Of a DNA stretch of 64,000 nucleotides, positions 12,701 to 32,200 are shown one piece after another. The notes below the pieces were generated by a model. The model ran no database searches and was not told the origin of the DNA. It worked only from the letters and a program-made list of their open reading frames with translations. The position numbers and the translations under genes are program-made. The DNA comes from Oegoconia quadripuncta. Taxonomy: Eukaryota > Arthropoda > Insecta > Lepidoptera > Autostichidae. The DNA lies in NCBI GenBank assembly GCA_949316235.1, contig OX438758.1:1213772-1277771 (forward strand), given 5' to 3'. Positions within the stretch are counted from its first letter, which is position 1. Each line of letters opens with the position of its first letter.

Positions 12701-15700
12701 TGGTGGAATGTGTCCAGAACGAGCACCAACGAAAGACACTGATGATGGAACAGAGGCTAAATAGACTAGATGGGGGAATATTCCATGAGATCCTAGCTCA
12801 TCCAAAATCTAATCCCGGAGACTATTTGCCTTTGTGAAGTCATCGGTGTCTCGCTAAAATTAGATTTAAATTAAAAATAGATTTAAATAGATTAAGTCAG
12901 TGAGAGGTACGATGGGACTGGCGTATACCCTATGTATAAAAGTCCCTAAATCAAAATTAGAAAAAAAAAAAAATAGTTCACTTTATTTACATTCATGGTT
13001 CATGGTATAAGTTATTTCAATTTGGACATAATAAGGGCAACTAACTCACCAAACCAAAGTGGCTGGTCGTTACGTCCCAACTCTGGCTCTGTGGGGTCCT
13101 GCCCCCACAGTCGGCTCAGGGTAATCTCCCCATTCAGGCTGGCCAGCAGGTCCTGGCCGAGGCTGATGCACTGCAGGTCCACATCCGTCTCCCAGGTCTT
13201 CACGCTACCTAATTATTACAAAAATCCTTATCAAGATTCAATATCGATTTATTCATATTCTTCAACATAATTTAAATCTTGTCCTAGGAGTGGCCCACCA
13301 TACTACCATGTCTAAACATAGGATCAAAAGAAAGTCATCTCCCAGGTATATAAAGATTTATTTACCATGATGCAGGGTACACAGAATACAGATCTCGTTG
13401 CACAGGCGTAAGGCCCTGTTAGCAAAAATTCCTACTGGTGACTTGTCCGAAAATGCCCAGTTACATATGGTGTATAGTTTGTTAATGTAGTATTTATGTT
13501 TCTTTCTTGTATGTGTGCCAGTTTATGCAATATAAAATAATTTTAAAGGTATACCTAATTAAATGTAAAGGCAAAAGTACTTTTTTTTAATTTTTTTATT
13601 AATATTAATTATTAACTAATATGAGGATACAAATAAAAGGATTATAAAATAATTTAGAGTAATGTAGCTGCTGTAAAGAGGCATTGTCAGTCTACATAAT
13701 AAGTAGCTGCTGTAAATGGGCATTGTTAATTTCCTTAAAGCTACGGTAGATGCTATATGGCGACATTGTCTTATATTTAAAAGTAACATCTTGCTGCTGT
13801 ATAGTGGCATTGACAGATATAAAATACAGTAGTGTATTATATATCTGTCAATGCCACTATACAGCAGCAAGATGTTAGCCAGGCATCTAATTCTATATTC
13901 GAAGGAACTTGGAGTACATTTGGCATTGAGAATTTTATACAATTTGTTTTGCTAGAGTTAAGTAGTAAATTATTATAAGAAAACCTTTTGTATATTTGTC
14001 GAGGGCGACATTTACTTCTGCAACCTTAGTATTTCCTCTTGCAACTCTAAACAACAATGAAGTATCAACAGCGAACAATACAATATTAACGATTATTTCT
14101 ATCATAAAGTCATTTATATAAACTAGGAAAAGAAATGAACCCAAAATGGATCCTTGGGGCATGCCCAACCTCACAGGGGATCCCGGAGATTTGAAGCCGC
14201 CAATAATTATGATTATGATTATGATTATCTACCGGCTGTGTACGACCCTCTAAATAGGAAGCCATAAGATCAAGAGCCTTACCTTGAACTCCGTAAAAGT
14301 TTAATTTACGAAGGAGCGTGCAGTGATGGACACAATCAAATGCTTTTGAGAAGTCGCAGAACACCCCAATCGCATCCCGACGATCTCAATAAGCGCGGGA
14401 CATAAACGTTTATCGCGCATGTCATGCTCCTAGTATTCATAATACAAGCCTAGTTGCTCGGTATGGAACTAGAAGGCGCTGTGTGTGTGTGATATTTATT
14501 TATTATCTAATAGACTTACCCTCAATAATTCTATCATAAATCTTAACTTCATTCTTGCCCTGCCTACCCCTCCGCTGTCTCAGCACCGGTGACGAAGTTA
14601 TGTCCACTGGCGCACTGGCTCTCACACCTACTTCTACAATATCAATAACCTCACTCGGAACTGAAATATCCTCATCAAATGCCCTATGATGGATTGGAGG
14701 CCTGCTATCAGTTATTATAGTATTAAAAGCAGGTTCAATAATTGTTTCTGGTATTGGTAATTCTATTTCCTTTGGTAACTCCATAATATCTTCAACGGGA
14801 ATATCTTTTACAAATTCTTCTTGATTAACAGTCTCCTGTGTATCTTTCTTGGTTGTATCAATATGAGATTCTTCATTACATTTTAACATCGTAAGCAGTT
14901 TATCATTTAACCAAACTGGATCTGCGAGAGTAGTGTCAATGAAGTGATCTAACTTTTTAGATAGTATTCGCACAAGCAATTCAGAGTGTGGAGTATCCCA
15001 AAGCTCCCATGGAACTAATTCTTTCAATACAATACGTAATATATTAGTACAGTGGTCAGCAGAATGACATTTCTTATCAGTGTTGTTGAATATTGCATGG
15101 GTTTTCTTGTAATGCGACTCTGTAGTAGAGATAGGAGATTTCTCTTGTCTTTTTATAGCTTTCTTGTACTCCTTCAAATGGCTTATGAGCACTGAACAGA
15201 TGTCTATATATACATCTTTTGTCTCAATTTTGTTGCAGATCTGAGAAAAGACAATGAGTTGCATTACAATAAGCATAGCAATAAGTTACAAAGTAGCATC
15301 TGGACTGTCCATTTTTTTTTTATTTTATTTATCATTTATTGCACACAAGAAAAAAAGACATACAGATACAACATAATAGAGACGACACAACAGGTTCTGC
15401 TTATTTCTACAATGAAATTTCTTCCAGCAGACCTACGAAAGAGAGATATGACTGGAAGAGGCAGATAAGACGTGCACAATCTAAAAAATGGATAAATATG
15501 ATAGATAAAAAAACCTAACTGAATATAAATGTAACTACATACTAATAAGTACATAAATACATAAATAAGTACATATTTCAATACATACGAATATAAAGTA
15601 TAACATACATATAATACACGGAATAACACTATGAAATGGAAAGGTAATGTTCCTTAACTCTTTTCCTAAAGACAGCGATCGATGGACTGGCACGGATAGT

Positions 15701-18117
15701 GTGAGGAAGAGAATTCCACAGCCTGGCAGCATGCACAGTGAAAGAATGTGAGTAGAAGTCTGAGCGGTGAGAAGGGATACACAGCAGAGTCCTGACATTA
15801 GAACGGCAGGGCTCATCCTGTGGCCGCGAAAAAGAAAAGCGCTCACGCAAATAAGAAGGGGAAGAAGGATTATGCAAGATATTATAGAGAAGAGAGACGA
15901 CATGAGCATTCCTACGAAGACGAATCGGGAGCCACTTGAGCTGCGAACGAAGATGGGACACATGGTCGTACGGTCCATGTGGAGGTGGGATCTGTCTAAG
16001 TCTAAAAATAAAACAGATAACCCAATCTGGAGAATACTTACTGTTTAAATAATAACAATTTACTGTCTATAGTTTTTTTTTTTTTAATCTTGTTTTTATT
16101 TGAGGCTTTTGTACACCCTGGGTGACTATGCCAGCCTCATTGATACATTCGCCTTTTTAAACCTCACTCTTTTTTTGCAATGGACAATCCAACAAATTTA
16201 TACATACTGACAGCACTCCTACAGAGTATATCAGCCAAAACACAGCTGAGCTGCCCATTACATAGCTCCGATGACTTAATCAAAAGCTGTTCTCTATATC
16301 TGCACTCCGGTGACACTCCAACAAAAAGTGTAAAGTGTCTATAGTTGTGAATTTAAATGACTAGTTTTCATTATCCGAATCCCGCTAGGGGCATATATTT
16401 ATCAAACAATCACTTTGTTGCACAAAAATTCTACAATACACTTCTTAAAAATAGACTCAATAAAAATAATAATTGTACAACCTCATCTTTGCTTAATTCA
16501 CTTCACGCAGTCTTATCACTATTAAATAAATAAATAATAAATAAATAAATAAAAAGATATTTATTCATCCATTTAAAAAATATACTACATGATCATTAAT
16601 TACAGTTAAATTTTCTAACGTAGTGGACAAATAGATTGGAGCCTCAGCAAAATAGCTGTTTTTCAGTCTCCACCTCGTGCATTCACTGTTAACAGAACGC
16701 ATAACACGTCAGAAGTTGTTGCACACTACAATACTATTGGCTACAAGCTACATGCAAGCAAGCATTATATGATGAAATCTTAGGAGAAAAAAAATTTGAA
16801 ATAATAATAATTGGCAAAAGACACCTACAATTCCTAAACAATTAGTAAGTTAATCTCACTAACAAAATCTCAAAAAATAGAACTGCGATTTCTACGATTA
16901 AGCTATTTCTACCAGACAACCTTTTATATGATGAATACGGACATATGTCGACCTGTTTGGTGTAGTGGTTAGCAACTCTGACCACTATACCAAAAGGTTG
17001 CGGGCTCGAATCCCGTTAGGGGCATAATGTTTGTGTAATGAAAACGGACATGTGTACCCGAGTTATGGATGTTTTCATTTATAATAATGTATTTATTTAC
17101 AAAAAAAAATGTATTTATGTAGTATATCAACCATCTGGTATCCACAACACAAGCCTATAGTTGCCTACTGTGGAACTAGATGGCGCTGTGTGTATGTCTA
17201 AGGATATTTATTTATTATTTGTATATACCCGAATTATGAATGTTTTCATTTTATGTGTTTATTTACAAAAAAGAAATGTATTATAATACAAGCCTGGTTG
17301 CTTCGTGTAGAAATAGATGGCGCCGTGTGTATTATTATCTAATAGCAAATTATATTCTTTCAGAGAATTTGTGAAATTCCTATAGAGAAATAATTTATAT
17401 GAGTGTTCTACATCATTTTTTACTATTTGGGTTAGGGTTTGTTGTGTTCCGGTTGACACAGATAAGATAGCCAGTCCCCTCAAAAAGATGGGGATTCCAG
17501 GTCACAGTACACTTCCACCTTCGGCCTCATCTTACTTAACATCAGGTCAAGCATGCAAGGGAGAAGAGGGTTGATAACAACCCTTGACCATACACTGTCT
17601 CATCACCATTTGACCCAAACAATCTGACCCATGATTGTGAAAAGTCAAGTATAAAGCAATAATAAAAACAAACCTGAAAAGCTTTCCCAATCATTTGATC
17701 CAACATTTGTTTACACGCAAAGGGAAACCCGATATCCTGCGATATGAATGGCAGGTACCACGACGACACCAGCTTCCTCTCCATCACCGAGGAGATCACA
17801 CTCAGCTGAGTCGTATCATACTCCTCGATATCAAACTCCTTGCTCGGACGCGGTCGTGGCAAATATTCACACAAAAACGGATATCTCTTGCCGATAACTT
17901 CCAAATCATATTTTATAGGTTTAGTCAAGTGTAACAACCACTGGATGGACTTAAAACTCAACGATACTGATAGAACAAATACGAGTAGAATGTATAATGC
18001 TAGCCATATTCCAGTTAAAGGTGAAATATTGGTGACACAGTTAAGTAAAAAGCAGACGACAGAGCCGCTACATGAGATTATTGTGATACATTCTAATAGA
18101 TTCCTTTTAAGTAACAT
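3730..18117 (-). CDS. PXA-domain sorting nexin (SNX13/14/19/25 family), N-terminal five exons
   Basis: Exons read on the minus strand: 17675-18117, 14520-15240, 13050-13208, 11288-11478 and 3730-3825. All have GT-AG borders and compatible phases (0, 1, 1, 0), so the chain is well supported. The protein begins with two hydrophobic segments (CITIISCSGSVVCFLL and LTGIWLALYILLVFVLSVSL), an ER-type membrane anchor. A PXA domain follows, split between exons 1 and 2 (LVSSWYLPFISQD; NILRIVLKELVPWEL; LADPVWLN). Next comes a linker with IYDRIIEG, then an acidic, Pro/Lys-rich part. The last exon seen is the amphipathic MMEGLLDFGIAGLKKGL. Family members tether the ER to endosomes or lipid droplets through a later PX domain, which I do not see; it should lie further left. 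The lack of a visible RGS domain and the PXA spacing lean towards SNX19, but I would not give a symbol. Confidence 0.75.
3875..4121 (-). repeat. tRNA-derived SINE, copy 1
   Basis: On the minus strand the head reads GACGACCTGTTTGGTGTAGT and GGTTCGAATCCCGCTAGGGG, which match pol III A and B box consensus. The body (ATCAACCATCTGGTATCCA, CTAGATGGCGCTGTGTGT) is shared with copies at 9.0, 11.6, 16.9 and 47.9 kb. It lies 50 bp upstream of the last visible sorting-nexin exon. Confidence 0.9.
4570..4660 (+). pseudogene. C-terminal tip of a non-LTR reverse transcriptase (L2/CR1-like), truncated
   Basis: The frame reads NNRVASIWNQLPQEVVDAPS then VNSFKNRLE and a stop, the conserved end of many non-LTR RT proteins (R..N.WN.LP..VV.A.S...FK..L). 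Nothing upstream continues the frame, so it is a 5'-truncated copy. Confidence 0.7.
4989..5371. repeat. Foldback MITE, CAGGGTG family, copy 1
   Basis: It starts CAGGGTGAAATTTAATTCGT and ends in the imperfect inverse (ACGAATTCAAATTCATCCTG). Internal arms are also inverted, for example CGGCTGAATTCGGCTATGGT against GATCGAATTCGACTATGGTT. Related copies lie at 6616-7195 and 9369-9530. No coding capacity. Confidence 0.8.
5750..5908. repeat. Imperfect hairpin repeat
   Basis: GTGGTAGCATGACAACTTGCGA on the left pairs with the reverse of TATATCGCGTGTGGTCATAC on the right. The stretch TTTTGACAGATGCG(CG/TG)TGATATAACG also occurs at 28830-28850. Small non-autonomous DNA element, class unknown. Confidence 0.6.
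6160..6445. repeat. Degenerate tandem repeat, period about 33-36 bp
   Basis: About eight diverged units follow the pattern CTTTAACTGTCAAGTT, then CGA(C/T)CAATAGTAGG. The most alike are at the right end (6330-6430). It gives an open frame in one direction that is a repeat artefact. Confidence 0.8.
6616..7195. repeat. Foldback MITE, CAGGGTG family, copy 2, interrupted
   Basis: It begins CAGGTTAAAATAGAATTCAT and ends TTAAATTGCACCCTG. The middle (about 6730-6925) is a foreign insert ending in AATAAAGAGTATTTG and TATTG repeats, like the tail of a 5'-truncated non-LTR element. Confidence 0.65.
7196..9034. other. AT-rich intron sequence of the sorting nexin, no gene seen
   Basis: It contains a (TTTC)n run near 8007-8023 and A/T-rich simple sequence such as AAATAAATAAATAAAT around 8860-8880. 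The open stretches on both strands show no recognisable protein. Confidence 0.7.
9035..9298 (-). repeat. tRNA-derived SINE, copy 2
   Basis: Same family as at 3875. The B-box region (GGGATTCGAACCCGC on the plus strand) and the GCGCCATCTAG tail motif are present. The A-box side reads TAACCACTACACCAATCAGG on the plus strand. Confidence 0.9.
9369..9660. repeat. CAGGGTG MITE fragment joined to a GTGTCGATTCGG hairpin fragment
   Basis: 9369-9530 matches the left half of the CAGGGTG foldback family. It runs directly into GTGTCGATTCGGATGTACAC at 9536, the arm of the hairpin element seen whole at 40717-40844. A nested insertion is likely. Confidence 0.6.
9700..10560. other. Intron sequence, nothing recognisable
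   Basis: AT-rich with no convincing coding, repeat or RNA feature on either strand. Confidence 0.6.
10570..10760 (+). repeat. RTE-like retrotransposon fragment
   Basis: CATCATCAGCTTGCAGCTGC then CCAATGCTGGACATAGGCAT resembles the widely repeated 'tgctggacataggc' segment of insect RTE elements. No frame survives. Confidence 0.5.
11013..11165 (-). repeat. 5'-truncated 3' end of the non-LTR element seen whole at 48-51.7 kb
   Basis: Its plus strand starts GTCAAAGTCAAAGTCAAA and continues through TTTATTTTGTAGGTACACAG and AACAAGCAAGAAACTCGAAG. This is the reverse complement of 51560-51726, including the (CTTTGA)n tail. Confidence 0.9.
11528..11850 (+). repeat. tRNA-derived SINE, copy 3, with 5' extension
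   Basis: A complete copy runs from GACGACCTGTTTGGTGTAAT (11590) through the GCGCTGTGTGTATGTCTAAG tail. The 60 bp before it (ATGACTTCATGGATGACGTC, TCGCACTGTTTGGTGTTTTG) recur before the copy at 47865-48117, in the same relative place. The sequence is nearly identical to that copy. Confidence 0.9.
12180..12590. other. Intron sequence with poly-C tracts
   Basis: Two pure C runs (about 12399-12409 and 12441-12450) sit in otherwise unremarkable sequence; no gene seen. CGCTTTCGCTGTCTGTCCCT and GTGAAGCCGGGGCGGGCAGCTAGT near 12160-12312 are typical of a dispersed insect repeat. Confidence 0.5.
12595..12975 (+). pseudogene. 3' end of an R1/Jockey-type non-LTR RT with CCHC motif, 5'-truncated
   Basis: The frame starts GHMPLNKFGYLMKKNSSP and holds [17 protein letters not shown], the C-terminal zinc-knuckle-like motif of such ORF2 proteins, then a stop at 12835. 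A 3' UTR and an A-rich tail (12960-12974) follow. A related, reversed copy is at 38410-38735. Confidence 0.75.
13620..13880. repeat. Spaced 23-bp repeats ending in a perfect 37-bp inverted repeat
   Basis: GTAGCTGCTGTAAA(G/T)(A/G)GGCATTG and diverged relatives appear four times between about 13662 and 13812. The last one forms the left arm (13784-13820) of a perfect inverted repeat with 13841-13877, separated by 20 bp. Confidence 0.8.
13950..14385 (-). pseudogene. Broken non-LTR reverse transcriptase fragment
   Basis: Minus-strand frames give FCDFSKAFDCVHHCTLLRKL, then GMPQGSILGSFLFLVYINDF, then the active-site strand as LFAVDTSLLF. The first catalytic Asp of the usual FADD is therefore replaced by Val. 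A frame change near 14165 and an inserted ATTATG microsatellite (14200-14227) break it. Same CR1/Jockey-like group as the element at 48-51 kb. Confidence 0.85.
14405..14516 (+). repeat. SINE tail fragment
   Basis: ATTCATAATACAAGCCTAGT and GGAACTAGAAGGCGCTGTGT match the 3' part of the tRNA-SINE family. It stops four bases before the splice donor side of sorting-nexin exon 2 and ends in the same TATTATCTAATAG as the fragment at 17225-17345. Confidence 0.7.
15310..15995 (-). pseudogene. C-terminal part of a non-LTR RT plus 3' UTR, 5'-truncated
   Basis: The minus frame to 15629 includes LKWLPIRLRRNAHVVSLLYN, then FTVHAARLWNSLPHTIRASP and a terminal FRKRVKEHYLS, the classic C-terminal domain of L2/CR1-type elements. 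The 3' UTR runs down to a T-rich run on the plus strand near 15312-15330. Confidence 0.8.
16075..16345 (-). repeat. 3' end of a second non-LTR family
   Basis: Sequence from the poly-T run (16073-16086) through CAATGGACAATCCAACAAAT and CACTCCGGTGACACTCCAAC is the reverse complement of 33975-34230, which carries a CxxC RT tail. 5'-truncated. Confidence 0.8.
16944..17220 (+). repeat. tRNA-derived SINE, copy 4
   Basis: GACCTGTTTGGTGTAGTGGT (A box) and GGCTCGAATCCCGTTAGGGG (B box with one change) start a complete copy ending in the GCGCTGTGTGTATG tail. Confidence 0.9.
17225..17345 (+). repeat. SINE tail fragment
   Basis: GAATTATGAATGTTTTCATT through ATAGATGGCGCCGTGTGT is a partial copy of the same SINE family, directly behind copy 4. 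Confidence 0.7.
17430..17560 (-). repeat. Dispersed repeat, CCGGAAACCCCAACA family
   Basis: On the plus strand GATAAGATAGCCAGTCCC and CTTCCACCTTCGGCCTCATC recur at 31915-32040, 33728-33790 and 42120-42240. It abuts sorting-nexin exon 1 downstream. Class unknown. Confidence 0.6.
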
Positions 18118-18856
18118 TTTCTACTCTTCTATGTAATACTGTTACTCTATTTAGTATTATGCGATTCACTCGGCATGTTTATGTTCACTTTCAATGAAAT
18201 ATCTGATCTGGAGCAACTAATTATTATAATTTACATCTCGCAATCATGGTTTGTTTAGTTTTAGCAGGTTTGTTTATTGATTTTTTGTGGAACATATGAA
18301 TGTGTATTTTTTTGTAACTCACTCTGGACCTGGAAAGACTATGGGAACTGAATATATACAGCCTGCTCTTTTGTTTTAGAATTTCTCAGAGAAGACAAAT
18401 CGGAGGCCTAAGCCAATTCATCTAAAGTTGTGTTCTTCCGCAAGATCACAATGCTGGAAGTTTACGCAAGCTTCTTTGATTACAAAAAGAAGTTTTCGAT
18501 CATTACAACTAAAGAAGTGGCCTGTCTGCTTTTCCTTAGCTTGTCAAATTTTTTAAAAAACTTGGTTGATCAGCTGTCATAAATGACAACGTGGAATTTT
18601 AGTTCTAACTTACTCTCACAATACATTTTCTTAGGCAAACGAAAAAGCCAGCATATACCAACCCAACCACCACAGAGCGTGCATACGTCACTATGGTTAG
18701 TTGGTTGGTTTGGTAGGTAACCTTAGTACATGTTCCTTGCCTTGCCTAGTACCAAAGAGTATAGTAACTATTTAAGTACTCACTACTCTGTGTAGGTAAC
18801 CCTACTTGCAAAAAATTTATTCTTTTTACGGAATAAACTTAGTCCTATTTACCAAA
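18118..18856. promoter_or_regulatory. Bidirectional intergenic region between the sorting nexin and Ufm1
   Basis: The two genes are transcribed away from each other with about 740 bp between their start codons, so their promoters must lie here. I see no clear TATA box or GC-rich block, and no coding sequence. Confidence 0.5.
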
Positions 18857-29020
<10,164 letters not shown>

Positions 29021-29246
29021 ACATTCCTCTAATCTAAGTTAAGCTTTTATATACTTTTACTATAGTTTATATTTATGTTGTACATTTTAATTATCGTTTT
29101 TTTTTTAATAAAACAAATCGCAAAACTTTGGTAAATCATTTATTATTTATGCTTAAAATTAGTGGAACAAAGTAGAATAAAAACTCTATGCATTTTCTTG
29201 TAATACCATATACTATGTATAATTTACTTCGATGATCGAAGATAAT

Positions 29247-32200
29247 TTAGTCTATTTTTAAAAGCGGTTCTGAAGACCTTAGGAATGATTTCTCGAACTC
29301 CATCTCGGAAAAACGGTCCACCGAAGCCCTGAAATAAAACAGAAGGTTTATTGAAGTATAAACTGCACTAAAATACCTACTCATGGCGAAAATTAAGTAA
29401 AATCTATACATTCTGACATAGATATTTTGACTATCGTGCTATCTGTGGTTTTGGACATTACGTCACTCGAACTATCCTTCCATGATCGCTATTTCCTTTT
29501 TGAAAACCACAGTTGCCTTACGGTGCATCCGGTAGGATATTACCTGGCAGCGTCTACGATCCTTCGCCTCTCGTCGCTGGGGAGTGCGATGACTTCCAAT
29601 ATGGCGCGCGCGTATTCATCCGCCTCGGAGGCGAGGAAGCCGTTACGGGAGCCCGAGGCTGTCTCCACTATGTCGGCTAGCGGGCCCCCGGAACGGTGGG
29701 CGATCGTTATCAGCCCGGCTGCCATGCATTCCACCACACCTGAAGAATACAGCCATTCAATGTTTATAAACAAATCAGAAATCATAGGAATCATTAGGAG
29801 TCCGGTACCAAATGGGAAAAAACGAAAGCCTTACGGTTTTTGAACGCATTACTTGCATTTGTGAAACAAATAAATGTTTTAAACCTTGGATTTACGGTAC
29901 GTATGTGGATAAAATACTTACTGATACCAAAATGTTCGTTCCACATAGCGTGTAACGCGACGCTGGAGGTCTGGTAAAGCTGGAGCAATCTCGCGTAAGG
30001 CGCGTTCACTACAAACTGCACGCTGTCTTCTAGAGACAGATGTTTCGCCAGGTCTTTAAGATTCTTCACACGTTCCTCGTCCTCGGCGTTGCGACATGAA
30101 CCGACCAATACTAGTTTTATCTAGAAAAAAGGTTTATTTATTTATTCATTTACCAAGTTTATAACTATCATTACAGATTACTCCAATACGATAGTTAACT
30201 AATGACAATTATGTATACCAACTATATCTACCTATACTAAATAACATAGTACAAATAACGCGACTTTTTGAAAATCGGTCATACTGCATATGACAATATC
30301 TGTTCTGTCAGCTATCTCATTGAGAGTGTGTGTAGTGCTTGTGTCATTGGCCCCTTATTTAAAAGATTTTAGTCTGTATTGGGTTCGTTGCACAATAAAT
30401 ATGAACGCTGGTGATTAAAATCGCAAAAAGTACCATTTATTTTTAACTTAGAAAGTCACAAAAGTAAATTAATACAAAAAATACACACAGAAAACAACCG
30501 GCGGCCATGTCAGTGTATCAACGAGAGACAGAGACGCGAGGCGTCGCTTCGGCCGACGGCGTGCCTGTTTTCGCACATGATATTTTAATTACCAAAATGA
30601 GACCTGTAGCGACATCTAGTCTTCGTGCTTTGTCATATTATTGATAACGTGCGGGAACACGACAGTTACGTTTAGGACGTGATAGATGGGGCGTTATAAG
30701 ATTAGTATTGGCCTCTTGGTACTTTAAATAGTCGAGGCATCCTTCTCCTATCTATATACCCATCTATATTATCAGGTTAAAACTATCTCAAACATTACGC
30801 TCTATCGCATTCGCTTTCGATTAACTAAGTTAAGCAACGTCAGGGGGTAATCAATCCTCAGATGGGGCACTGACTTATGATGGCTTTTTATGTGCTCGGA
30901 GTAACGACTATAAAACGGAGACTACATATCGTCAACAGCCATACACGTCCCAACTGTTGGGGCACAGCCTCCTCTCACTGGAAGAGCCTAATCCACCACA
31001 CGAGCCCAGTGCGAATTGGTGGCTTTGTGTCATACTAGTGGCTCCTGACAATCAATGTTTTAAGCCGCCCCTGGAAGTCACCGTGATGGATATTTGTGAA
31101 CGCAACCATACACAGAAACTGACATCAACGCATATCTGTCAACACAAGTATTTTTCCTACCCACTTCCCCTACCTTGGCCCGTGACAGTTATTAGTTACG
31201 TCGACAACCTTCGCACCCGGCGGTCAAGCTCGCGCTACAGCTTCTGTCCCGAGGCGATATTCGGCATCTCAGCGTCTCCTAGAGGCCACTTTCTATCTTA
31301 TCATCATCCGCGACCGCGACATCTACGCGCGCGTTCCGTGCATATAATTTCTACACCAGTCTGAAGACTTCGACCCTAACGGCCGCCGTTAAGAACCAGC
31401 GCCCACGAAGTGTACTAGGCAGGTCAGTCACAGGCTTTTCATTTTCCCATCATCTTTCCCCACCACACCGCGTTAGCTTAACGATAGTCTTCAATTGCAA
31501 ACAACCGGGACCGACTGTTTAATATGCCCTCCGAAGCACAGAAAGACTCGTATTAAAAAAAAAAACATTACCCATTAAATTTTAAGTCTTGCATCCGAAC
31601 CCATCCAAGGACTGACGGCGCCACACATTTCTTAACTTCGCTAATCGAAAACGATGCGAACGATGCGACTACATAATACAAAAGGCTATTATAAAATATC
31701 TATCTACACATGATAAGCAAACATGGACATGAACTGGCAGCAATATTCAGTCTTATTATTTTTTTTTTGTCGGGTCACAAATAAAAATACCGATTTAAAA
31801 AAGGCAACCCTTGAGCTTCTTGCTCCTTCTTATCTGATGAGTCAGCTTTGTGAATGAGCGGTAATTGTTCATTATGACAATGTTAGATATTATTTATATA
31901 ACTTTTTGTTTATGCACAACGGGATAGCTCTTGAGCTCGATCACACCTGATGTTAAGTGAAGATGAGGCCAAAGGTGGAATCGTCCTGACCCGGAAACCC
32001 CAACATATTTGGGGGACTGGTTATCTTATCTCTATCAACTGGCACACTACAATACTATTAACATTTCTGCTTGGCGGCAGATTTAGACAAGATGGTTGTA
32101 GCTAGCCAGGCGGACATTTAAAATGCCCTACCACCAATCAAAAAACTAAAAAGACATGATTTGGATTGGTAGTCAGGGATGTTCGACGACCGATTGGTGT

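Noticed and set aside
13600..13880. CRISPR-like spaced repeats
   Set aside because: Units are few, diverged and in a eukaryotic intron; a CRISPR array is not plausible.
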